Assembly (NCBI RefSeq): GCF_022844385.1
Contig: NZ_JALHLX010000029.1
Location: 1-33,501 of the forward strand
DNA length: 33,501 nucleotides
Source: Hydrogenophaga sp.
GTDB taxonomy: Bacteria > Pseudomonadota > Gammaproteobacteria > Burkholderiales > Burkholderiaceae_C
Direction: 5' to 3'
Shown: positions 8,071 to 15,923 of the stretch, one piece after another
How positions within the stretch are numbered: position 1 is the first letter of the stretch
How the letters are laid out: each line of letters opens with the position of its first letter
The notes under the pieces: generated by a model
The model's database searches: none
Told to the model about the DNA's origin: nothing
What the model saw: the letters and a program-made list of their open reading frames with translations, nothing else
Made by a program: the position numbers and the translations under genes

Positions 8071-8559
8071 TCACTTCTTGTGACCGATGTAGCTCACGCC
8101 GATGATCGCGCCGTCCGCAGCCTTGATCGGGTTGTAGCAGGCGTCGAAGGCGGTGCCGAGCACGTCGATGGGGCCGCAGAATTGCTGGCCCTTGCTCACG
8201 GCTGCGTAGGCGGCGTTGCGGGCGAGCTGGGTGCCCACGCCGCGCTTGCCTTCGGGCGTGAGCACGTTGGTGCTGACGCGCACGAACTCTTCGCCGTCTT
8301 TCACGAACACGGTGGCGGTAGCCTGGTGGCTCTTGCGCAGGCCGTCGACCACGTCGAAGTTGTTGTTGATCTTGCGCTGGCCAAAAAAGATCGCAGGCAC
8401 GGTCTTGCCGGCCACGGTGTCGGTGCCTTCGACGCGCGGTGCACCGATCTTGCCCAGGCGGCTGTCGAGCTCGGCGATGGTGGCCTTGGGGTCGTTGGCG
8501 TGGGCGAAGGAGGCAGAGACGGCCAGCGTGGCCAGCATGAGGGCGCGGTTCAGTTTCAT
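8071..8559 (-). CDS. Secreted single-Cache-domain protein
   Basis: A 162-residue protein with a signal peptide ([21 protein letters not shown], cleavage after the AHA at 19-21) and no other membrane segment, so it should be free in the periplasm. The mature part is a single Cache domain of the Cache_3 type: [18 protein letters not shown] (82-99), [14 protein letters not shown] and a closing [19 protein letters not shown] (141-159). This fold normally forms the ligand-binding part of chemoreceptors and kinases. Two cysteines (128 and 141) could form a disulphide. The ATG at 8559 has a GGAG ribosome site seven bases upstream. It heads an operon with the chemoreceptor, so I infer it binds a ligand and presents it to that or another receptor; that is not shown. 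Confidence 0.85.
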   Translation of the reverse strand: MKLNRALMLATLAVSASFAHANDPKATIAELDSRLGKIGAPRVEGTDTVAGKTVPAIFFGQRKINNNFDVVDGLRKSHQATATVFVKDGEEFVRVSTNVLTPEGKRGVGTQLARNAAYAAVSKGQQFCGPIDVLGTAFDACYNPIKAADGAIIGVSYIGHKK

Positions 8560-8611
8560 GAGAACTCCATATGAGGCAAAGTTGAAAAGGGCATCCGGCG
8601 GATGTAACCCT

Positions 8612-8638
8612 GTATCGGTCACAACTTGTCAGACTTGA
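8612..8638 (-). promoter_or_regulatory. Sigma-28 (FliA)-type promoter
   Basis: On the minus strand TCAAGTCT (8631-8638) and ACCGATAC (8612-8619) are separated by exactly 11 bases. The sigma-28 consensus is TAAAGTTT-N11-GCCGATAA, so each box matches at six of eight positions with ideal spacing. Transcription would start near 8605, about 45 bases before the Cache-protein ATG. FliA promoters drive flagellar and chemotaxis genes, which fits this operon. Confidence 0.65.
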
Positions 8639-8727
8639 GTTTTCAAGAGCCTGCGCGGGCTTCAAAAGGCGATAAGCCCCGGCTTGTGCGCCCACTTCGG
8701 GCCTTCAGCGCGCTGCAGGCGCCCGGT

Positions 8728-9015
8728 TCACACCAGCGTGACGAACGCCAGCCACACCAGCGCCGCCCAGCGGTGCACCACACTGGCCGGCAGGCGCCAC
8801 ACCGCGGCCACCAGGAACAGGTTGTAGGGCAAGGGTGCAAAGTGCACCGCGGCCGCCAGCGCAATGGGAAGGTCTGACGCTGCCATGGCCAGCGCCACGC
8901 CGGTGAACAGGATGTTGATGAGGGTGCCGACCAGCACCATGTCGCGCCAGAACAGCTCGCGCACCGGTACCTCGCCGTTCCATCGGCGCGAGAAGAATCC
9001 GCTGGCGGCAGGCAT
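8728..9015 (-). CDS. Small three-helix membrane protein, unknown
   Basis: I do not recognise a named family. The 95-residue product has an N-terminal cytoplasmic stretch (SRRWNGEVPVRELFWRD) followed by three probable membrane segments, about 26-46, 49-71 and 77-95, with an HFAPLPYNLFLVAAVWR stretch in the middle. Its ATG at 9015 overlaps the TGA of the upstream hydrolase by one base, so it is translationally coupled and belongs to that transcription unit. The product runs to the end of its last membrane segment (WLAFVTLV) with no tail. A role in the envelope is all that can be inferred. Confidence 0.7.
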   Translation of the reverse strand: MPAASGFFSRRWNGEVPVRELFWRDMVLVGTLINILFTGVALAMAASDLPIALAAAVHFAPLPYNLFLVAAVWRLPASVVHRWAALVWLAFVTLV

Positions 9016-9707
9016 CAGGCGGTGGCCAGCAAACTCAGCAGCCAGGCGTTGAGATCGGCGACTTCCTGCGCGCACACCGAGTGCTCCATCGGGTAGGTGT
9101 GCCAGTCGACCGGGTAGCCCAGCGCCTGCAAGGCATCGCGCGATTCGGTGCCGCGCTGAACCACCACCACCGGGTCGTGGGTGCCGTGCGCCAGGAAGAT
9201 GGGCACGTCGCGGTTGGCCTCGGAGCGCTCGGCCTGCGTGCTGGCCGCCAGCGGCAGATAGCCCGACAGACCCACCAGCCCGGCCAGGCGCTGCGGCGCA
9301 CGCAGACCGGCCATGAGCGTCATGGCGCAGCCTTGCGAGAACCCCATGAGCACGGTGCGTGAAGCTGGCACGCCGCGCGCAACCTCGCGGTCCAGCAAAC
9401 CCTGCACCAGTGCGCAGGACTCGCGCAGACCGGCATCATCTTCCAGGCGCGACTGGCCGATGGGCGGGTGGATGTCGTACCAGGCGCGCATCTCGTAGCC
9501 ACCATTGAGGGTGACCGGGCGCACCGGCGCGCTGGGGAACACGAAACGCACCGGGCCGATGGCGTCAAGATCCAGCTCCTGTGCGATCGGCACGAAGTCG
9601 TTGCCGTCGGCGCCCAGGCCGTGCAGCACGACGATGCTGGCCACAGGCCCGGCGGCAGGGTTGCCGCCGGTGATGAGTTCGAGGGTTTCCAGGGTGTGTG
9701 AGGTCAT
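9015..9707 (-). CDS. Alpha/beta hydrolase, carboxylesterase/thioesterase type
   Basis: A 230-residue cytoplasmic serine hydrolase of the phospholipase/carboxylesterase (YpfH, acyl-protein thioesterase) family. The fold and the full catalytic triad are visible: oxyanion segment VLHGLGADGND (27-37), nucleophile Ser124 in GFSQG, Asp178 in HGTHDPVV and His209 in PMEHSV. It would cleave carboxylic or thioester bonds; the substrate is unknown. I choose the ATG at 9707, as a TATGCT -10-like element ends seven bases upstream and the next ATG (9719) falls inside that element. It is coupled to the small membrane protein and divergent, across 55 bases, from the hydratase gene. Confidence 0.88.
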   Translation of the reverse strand: MTSHTLETLELITGGNPAAGPVASIVVLHGLGADGNDFVPIAQELDLDAIGPVRFVFPSAPVRPVTLNGGYEMRAWYDIHPPIGQSRLEDDAGLRESCALVQGLLDREVARGVPASRTVLMGFSQGCAMTLMAGLRAPQRLAGLVGLSGYLPLAASTQAERSEANRDVPIFLAHGTHDPVVVVQRGTESRDALQALGYPVDWHTYPMEHSVCAQEVADLNAWLLSLLATA

Positions 9708-9714
9708 GGCCCGC

Positions 9715-9720
9715 AGCATA
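9715..9720 (-). promoter_or_regulatory. Putative -10 element of hydrolase (leaderless)
   Basis: TATGCT on the minus strand ends seven bases before the ATG at 9707, and no ribosome site is present. A -35 box is not clear. Confidence 0.35.
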
Positions 9721-9762
9721 GCGGCTGCCTATGATGAGGTCTTTTTCCACATCGCCGCGACC

Positions 9763-10551
9763 ATGACACCCGACGCACTTCTGGACCACCTCGACCAAGG
9801 CCGCCTCTGGCCTGCTCCCTCCGGGCTCTCGCTGCAGGACGCCTACGCCCAGGCGCTCGCGGTGCGCCAATTGCGCATCGGGCGCGGCGAACAACCGCGT
9901 GGCTACAAGGTGGGTTTCACCAACCGCACCATCTGGCCCCGCTACAACGTGTTCGCACCCATCTGGGGTTGCGTGTGGGACAGCACGCTCACGCTGTGCG
10001 AGGACGAAGGCAGCGTGTCGCTGGCCCACACCTGCCAACCCAGACTGGAGCCCGAGGTCGTGTTTGGCCTCAAGGCCAGCCCCGCACCCGACGCCACGCT
10101 CGACGATCTTTTTGCGGCCATCGACTGGGTCGCGCCAGGTTTCGAGGTGGTGCAGTCGCACCTGCCGGACTGGAAGTTTGTGCCCGCCGACACGGTGGCC
10201 GATGGTGGCCTGCACGCGCGCCTGCTGGTGGGCCGCCGTACGCCGGTGCGCGATGTGGCCAGCAGCGCCGCAGCGCTCGACGAAAGGCTCGCCCAAGCCC
10301 GCGTGAGCCTGCTCAGGAACGGTGAGGCGGTGGAGCAAGGCGAGGGCTCCAACGTACTGGACGGTCCGCTGCGTGCGCTGCTGCACTTCACGCAAACCTT
10401 GCGCGCCTGTCCGGGCGCACCCGATCTGCAGGCCGGCGACGTGGTCACCACCGGGACATGGACCGACGCCTGGCCGGTTGTGCCCGGCGAGCACTGGGAA
10501 GCGCGTTTCTCGTCACCCCTGCCCAGCCTTTCCGTGACTTTCGCGAGTTGA
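9763..10551 (+). CDS. 2-keto-4-pentenoate hydratase-like (FAH fold)
   Basis: A 262-residue enzyme of the fumarylacetoacetate hydrolase/MhpD superfamily. Family members add water to, or decarboxylate, 2-oxo-dienoic acids in aromatic meta-cleavage and related pathways. Visible marks are GYKVGFTN (48-55), the RLEPEVVFGL segment with the acidic metal ligands, VDWVAPGFEVVQSHLPDWKF-like core residues, and the late DVVTTGTWTDAWPV loop that replaces the usual GDVVxTG motif. No aromatic-degradation genes are next to it, so the real substrate is open; it may be an orphan hydratase or lyase. It is divergent from the serine hydrolase, with a TATGAT -10-like string at 9730-9735. Confidence 0.8.
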   Translation: MTPDALLDHLDQGRLWPAPSGLSLQDAYAQALAVRQLRIGRGEQPRGYKVGFTNRTIWPRYNVFAPIWGCVWDSTLTLCEDEGSVSLAHTCQPRLEPEVVFGLKASPAPDATLDDLFAAIDWVAPGFEVVQSHLPDWKFVPADTVADGGLHARLLVGRRTPVRDVASSAAALDERLAQARVSLLRNGEAVEQGEGSNVLDGPLRALLHFTQTLRACPGAPDLQAGDVVTTGTWTDAWPVVPGEHWEARFSSPLPSLSVTFAS

Positions 10552-10642
10552 CCTGCGCGCAGGCTTGCAGGTGAAACCCTCTAAACACATGGCGGCAGCC
10601 TTGGTAGATTCCTGCGTCATACCCACAACGGAGACACGCTTC

Positions 10643-12334
<1,692 letters not shown>

Positions 12335-12349
12335 ACGCCACCTGAGCCG

Positions 12350-12380
12350 GCATGCCGCGCTGGTTAACATCGCGGCATGC
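12350..12380. repeat. Perfect inverted repeat over epimerase start codon
   Basis: Two 10-base arms, 12350-12359 and 12371-12380, are exact reverse complements separated by 11 bases. The right arm contains the ATG of the epimerase gene (12377-12379) and the spacer contains the likely -10 element. It could be an operator for a dimeric regulator, or in a longer transcript a hairpin that hides the start codon. Confidence 0.65.
12365..12370 (+). promoter_or_regulatory. Putative -10 element of epimerase (leaderless)
   Basis: TAACAT ends six bases before the ATG at 12377, inside the spacer of the inverted repeat. There is no ribosome site, so a leaderless mRNA is likely if this is the promoter. Confidence 0.4.
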
Positions 12381-13354
12381 ACATCCTCCTCACCGGCGCC
12401 GCCGGCTTCATCGGCATGCACACCGCCCTGCGCCTGCTGGCGCGCGGCGACACGGTGTTCGGCATCGACAACCTCAACGACTACTACGACGTGGCGCTCA
12501 AGCAGGCCCGGCTCGCGCCGCTGCTGCAGCACACCGGTTTTCAGTTCGAAAAGATCGACATCGCCAACCGTGAGGCCATGGCCCGGTTGTTTGCAGACCA
12601 CCACTTCGACGCGGTGGTGCATCTCGCGGCGCAGGCGGGTGTGCGCTACTCGATCACCCATCCCAACGCCTATCTGGACAGCAACCTGAGCGGCTTCGGG
12701 CATGTGCTGGAAGGCTGCCGCGCGCAGAAGCTGGGTCACCTGGTCTACGCGTCGAGTTCCAGTGTGTACGGCGGCAACACCAAGATGCCATTCGAGGAAA
12801 CCGACGCGGTCGACCACCCGGTGAGCCTGTACGCGGCCACCAAAAAGGCCAACGAGCTGATGGCGCACACCTACAGCCACCTCTACGGCCTGCCCACCAC
12901 CGGCCTGCGCTTCTTCACGGTGTATGGGCCATGGGGTCGGCCCGACATGGCGTACTACTCGTTCACGCAGAAGGTGCTCGCGGGCCAGCCGATCCCGGTG
13001 TTCAACCATGGACAGATGAAGCGCGATTTCACCTACATCGACGACATCGTGGAAGGCGTGCTGCGCGTGCTGGACAAACCCGCCACGCCCGCACAGGGCG
13101 GTGGAGCGCCCTACCGCGTCTTCAACATCGGCAACCACGACCCGGTGCCGCTGCTCGAATTCATCGGCTGCATCGAGACCGCGCTGGGTCGCACCGCGGA
13201 AAAACAATTCCTGCCCATGCAGGACGGTGATGTGCCAGCCACCTACGCGAGCACCCAGGCCCTGCGCAAGTGGGTGGGCTTCGCACCGTCAACACCGCTG
13301 GCCGAGGGCATCCAGCGGTTTGTGGCCTGGTACCGGCAGTTCCACCAGGTGTGA
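12377..13354 (+). CDS. NAD-dependent epimerase, UDP-glucuronate 4-epimerase type
   Basis: A 325-residue short-chain dehydrogenase-type nucleotide-sugar epimerase. It would convert UDP-glucuronate to UDP-galacturonate, a precursor for surface polysaccharide. The NAD-binding TGAAGFIG is at 6-13, the catalytic SSSSVYGG at 126-133 and the Tyr152-x3-Lys156 pair in LYAATKKANE. The block RFFTVYGPWGRPDMA is the usual signature of the UDP-glucuronate 4-epimerase (CapI/WbpP-related) group rather than GalE. No other polysaccharide genes are adjacent, apart from the converging tyrosine phosphatase one base away, a family that often controls exopolysaccharide kinases. Substrate assignment is from family resemblance. 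Confidence 0.88.
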   Translation: MHILLTGAAGFIGMHTALRLLARGDTVFGIDNLNDYYDVALKQARLAPLLQHTGFQFEKIDIANREAMARLFADHHFDAVVHLAAQAGVRYSITHPNAYLDSNLSGFGHVLEGCRAQKLGHLVYASSSSVYGGNTKMPFEETDAVDHPVSLYAATKKANELMAHTYSHLYGLPTTGLRFFTVYGPWGRPDMAYYSFTQKVLAGQPIPVFNHGQMKRDFTYIDDIVEGVLRVLDKPATPAQGGGAPYRVFNIGNHDPVPLLEFIGCIETALGRTAEKQFLPMQDGDVPATYASTQALRKWVGFAPSTPLAEGIQRFVAWYRQFHQV

Positions 13355-13355
13355 A

Positions 13356-13829
13356 TCAACCCACCTGGACCACGCGCTTGAGCACGCCGTCCACGCCCTG
13401 CTCGCACAGCCGCAGCACCGCCTCAAAACCAGCCTCGTTGCCGTAGTAGGGGTCTGGCACCTCGGTGCGCTCCTCGACACCCGCGTATTCCAGAAACAGG
13501 TGCAGCTTGTGCCGGTGCTCGGCCGGGCACACACGTTGCAGGTTCGTCAGGTTGTCGAGGTCCATGGCGAGGATCAGGTCGAAGCGTTCAAAGTCGTCTT
13601 CGGTCACCTTGCGTGCACGCTCATTGACGATCTGTTCGTAGCCCCGGGCCTGCGCCAGCGCCACGGCCCGACGATCCGCTTTTTCACCCTGATGGGCGCC
13701 ATAGGTGCCGGCCGAGTCCAGCGCCACCCGATCGGTCAGCTGGCGCCGAACCACCTCGGCGTGCATCACGCTGGCCGCCATGGGAGAGCGGCAGATGTTG
13801 CCCATGCAGACGAGGAGGATGTTGACCAT
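13356..13829 (-). CDS. Low-molecular-weight protein tyrosine phosphatase
   Basis: A 157-residue cytoplasmic phosphatase that removes phosphate from protein tyrosines. The P-loop CMGNICRSP begins at residue 8, with nucleophile Cys8 and Arg14, and the general acid Asp126 is in VPDPYYG. The start is ATG 13829: a longer frame would run into the terminator of the H-NS gene. A TATCCT -10-like element ends seven bases before the ATG with no ribosome site. It converges on the epimerase gene with a single base between the stops, so there is no room for a terminator. In related bacteria such enzymes (Wzb/Etp type) act on polysaccharide tyrosine kinases; none is in view here. Confidence 0.92.
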   Translation of the reverse strand: MVNILLVCMGNICRSPMAASVMHAEVVRRQLTDRVALDSAGTYGAHQGEKADRRAVALAQARGYEQIVNERARKVTEDDFERFDLILAMDLDNLTNLQRVCPAEHRHKLHLFLEYAGVEERTEVPDPYYGNEAGFEAVLRLCEQGVDGVLKRVVQVG

Positions 13830-13836
13830 GGCGCCA

Positions 13837-13842
13837 AGGATA
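13837..13842 (-). promoter_or_regulatory. Putative -10 element of phosphatase (leaderless)
   Basis: TATCCT on the minus strand ends seven bases before the ATG at 13829. It lies about 30 bases past the H-NS terminator, consistent with separate transcription of the phosphatase. Confidence 0.35.
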
Positions 13843-13872
13843 ACGAGCCGGAACGATCCGAAAGGCCAGCTC

Positions 13873-13899
13873 AAAAAACAAAACCCGCCAGAGGCGGGT
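13873..13899 (-). terminator. Rho-independent terminator of H-NS gene
   Basis: A perfect 7-bp stem (13893-13899 with 13883-13889) with a three-base loop is followed on the minus strand by TTTTGTTTTTT. It lies 25 bases past the H-NS stop and is a textbook intrinsic terminator. Confidence 0.85.
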
Positions 13900-13924
13900 C
13901 TTGTCGGTTCACAGTGCGGGCGGA

Positions 13925-14230
13925 TCAGATCAGGTAGTCGTCAACGCTTTTGCCCGAAGCCAGCACAGCGCGCACCCACTCCGGCTTGCGCCCCGGGCCG
14001 CCGGCCCAGAGCTCACCGTTGGGACCACGGTACTTCGGGGCCGATACCGATTTGGATTTGGCCGGCTTTTTGCCACCGCTGGCACCTCCCAGATCGGCCA
14101 CCGAAATGCCGAACTGTTTCATTTTGGCCTTGATGTCGGCAATCACGGAAGCAAGTTCGTCTTTGCGCGCCTGTTCGGCCTGCGCCATCAGGGTTTGCGC
14201 TTGCGCCATGAGTTCGGAATAGCTTGCCAT
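13925..14230 (-). CDS. H-NS family nucleoid protein
   Basis: A 101-residue DNA-binding nucleoid protein that silences AT-rich and transferred DNA. The N-terminal half (about 1-45) is a charged helical oligomerisation region; a flexible linker (GGKKPAKSKSVSA) follows; the C-terminal DNA-binding core is KYRGPNGELWAGGPGRKPEWV (66-86), the form found in Burkholderiales. The AT-hook-like loop reads GGPGRKP. The ATG at 14230 has an AAGGA ribosome site at 14238-14242, and a strong terminator follows the stop. It is a single-gene unit 71 bases downstream of rluC in the same direction, and it probably has its own promoter in that gap. Confidence 0.93.
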   Translation of the reverse strand: MASYSELMAQAQTLMAQAEQARKDELASVIADIKAKMKQFGISVADLGGASGGKKPAKSKSVSAPKYRGPNGELWAGGPGRKPEWVRAVLASGKSVDDYLI

Positions 14231-14301
14231 TGAGAAATCCTTGTTGAAGTTGAAAACGGATCGGAATGATGGATTGCACTCTGCCGATGCAGGCTTGCAT
14301 T

Positions 14302-15306
14302 CTAATCGCGTTTTCCCGGACCAGGTTGCGCCCAGGCCTTCAGTTCTGCCGGCAGTTCCGACATGAACTCAATCGATGCATTTGTTACCGGATGGTTCAA
14401 TCGCAAGCGCCAGGCGTGCAGAAACATGCGCTTCAATCCCGCGCGCGCCAATTGGCGGTTGAGTTCGAAATCACCGTATTTGTCATCCCCCGCAATCGGA
14501 TGCCCGGCATTTGAGAGGTGCACCCGGATCTGGTGAGTGCGCCCGGTCTTGATGGTCACTTCGAGCAGACTCAAGCCCTCGGGCAGCAGTGCAGCCAAGC
14601 CCGAAGGTGCCGGAATGCGGGCCGCGACCTTGACCAGGCTGACCGAATGCATGCCATCAGGATCTTCCTTGGTGGTCACCTTCACCCGGCGCTCTCCGTC
14701 TGCCAACAGGTACTTGTGCAATGGCTGATCGAGCACTTTCAGCTTTGCTGGCCAGGCGCCTTTGACCAACGCCAGATAGGTCTTGCCGGTTTCCCGTTCG
14801 CGGAATTGATCCTGCAAGGCCTTGAGTGCACTTTTCTTTTTGGCAATCAGCAGCAGGCCGCTGGTTTCCCGGTCCAGGCGGTGCACCAATTCGAGCAAAC
14901 GGGCGTCCGGGCGCGCCTGGCGCATTTGTTCGATCACGCCAAAACTCACACCGCTGCCGCCGTGCACGGCCACACCCGCAGGTTTGTCGATCGCCAGAAA
15001 CGCCTCGTCCTCAAACACCACCGGGAATTGCCGCGCAGGCGCGGGATTGAGCTGTTTTTCTTCGGCGCGCTCCGACGTGCGAATGGGTGGAATGCGCAAC
15101 ACATCACCGGCCTGCACCCGGTCGTCGGCCCCCACGCGGCCCTTGTTTCGTCGCACCTCACCCGAGCGGATGATGCGGTAGATGTGGGTTTTGGGGACGC
15201 CCTTGAGCTCGCGGATCAGGAAGTTGTCGAGGCGCTGCCCGGCCGACTCTTCGTCCACCGTGAGGTGCCGCACGGCAGCGGCTGGAGGGGTTGGGAGCTG
15301 GGACAA
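14302..15306 (-). CDS. rluC: 23S rRNA pseudouridine synthase RluC
   Basis: A 334-residue RNA-modifying enzyme that makes pseudouridines at positions 955, 2504 and 2580 of 23S rRNA (E. coli numbering). It has an N-terminal S4 RNA-binding domain (about 23-85, with RLDNFLIRELKGVPKTHIYRIIRSGEVRRNKGR) and a catalytic domain with HRLDRETSG, whose Asp145 is the nucleophile, plus AVHGGSGVSFGVIE and GRTHQIRVH. The start is uncertain: TTG at 15306 gives an N-terminus of the usual length, and GTG at 15273 is the alternative; neither has a good ribosome site. It is divergent from rne, a conserved arrangement in proteobacteria, so the 617-base gap contains promoters for both. Confidence 0.93.
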   Translation of the reverse strand: MSQLPTPPAAAVRHLTVDEESAGQRLDNFLIRELKGVPKTHIYRIIRSGEVRRNKGRVGADDRVQAGDVLRIPPIRTSERAEEKQLNPAPARQFPVVFEDEAFLAIDKPAGVAVHGGSGVSFGVIEQMRQARPDARLLELVHRLDRETSGLLLIAKKKSALKALQDQFRERETGKTYLALVKGAWPAKLKVLDQPLHKYLLADGERRVKVTTKEDPDGMHSVSLVKVAARIPAPSGLAALLPEGLSLLEVTIKTGRTHQIRVHLSNAGHPIAGDDKYGDFELNRQLARAGLKRMFLHAWRLRLNHPVTNASIEFMSELPAELKAWAQPGPGKRD

Positions 15307-15363
15307 GGGAAATCGAGGGGTGACCAGAAGGGAAATAGGACACCAACGGTATGGATGGCTGTC

Positions 15364-15369
15364 TATAAT
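15364..15369 (+). promoter_or_regulatory. Consensus -10 box, probably of rne
   Basis: A perfect TATAAT lies about 555 bases before the rne ATG. No good -35 box is found at 16-18 bases upstream, so the call rests on the -10 alone. It points into the long rne leader. Confidence 0.45.
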
Positions 15370-15615
15370 GCGTCACTCGCGTCACGTGCCGTAAGTGATT
15401 GATTTGCCTTGAGTTTAAGGCACGCACTGACGGCGCAGACCTCCCGGCCCGACAAGGCGGGAGACCGACGCGAGATGGTTGCCACCCGCAGCACCCGGCA
15501 CTCCCCACCGCATCCGCAGTCATTCCCCTTGGAATCCTGGTGCGGTCAAGGTGCGGTCGACGCCGCGGGCGAACCAGTTGATGAAAACAGCGAACCCGAT
15601 TACGGAATACCCCAA

Positions 15616-15646
15616 TCGACCAGCTTTCCAAAGAGAAGCTGGTCGA
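15616..15646 (+). promoter_or_regulatory. 11-bp perfect hairpin in rne leader
   Basis: Arms 15616-15626 and 15636-15646 pair without mismatch around a nine-base loop (TCCAAAGAG). There is no T-tract, so it is not a terminator. By position it may correspond to the feedback-sensing stem-loop of the E. coli rne leader; this is analogy only. Confidence 0.55.
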
Positions 15647-15923
15647 GGACAAAGTGAACACAGAGATAACCCGGCCAGATCCATGTCTTTGACAGCCATC
15701 CAGCCTTCCCTGCTCACCCAACTCCACGCGCCTACGCCCTGACCTGGCGGTTCGACGCGGCACCTCGGTGCCTGCCTGTGTTGAACGCCTCCCCCGAACC
15801 GCGGGTCAACGGCTCTCCGGCAATTCCTCCCCCGTTCGCTTTTTCCGCTGGTTCACGGCGAGTTGACGCTTGTGGTCTTCCGACCCGGGTGTCCTTGTGT
15901 GTTTGAACGAAGGAAATCGCATC

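Larger units (their letters stand above)
15307..15923 (+). promoter_or_regulatory. rne leader region with conserved-looking hairpins
   Basis: This gap between divergent rluC and rne has no convincing gene. If transcription starts just after the TATAAT at 15364, the rne mRNA has a leader of about 550 nt. It contains a perfect 11-bp stem (15616-15626 with 15636-15646, 9-nt loop), a GGCAC-CTCG-GTGCC hairpin at 15759-15772 and a CTCCCG/CGGGAG stem at 15441-15463. In E. coli a long structured rne leader is the target by which RNase E controls its own mRNA, so the same role is likely. A 19-codon open frame from 15683 to 15742 could be a leader peptide but has a poor ribosome site. Confidence 0.6.

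Noticed and set aside
10551..10572. ACCTGC/GCAGGT inverted repeat after the hydratase gene as a terminator
   Set aside because: Stem of six pairs with a long loop and no T-tract; could occur by chance in GC-rich DNA.
15683..15742. A 19-codon leader peptide in the rne leader
   Set aside because: The frame is short, has a poor ribosome site and shows no run of one amino acid, so I mention it only under the leader.
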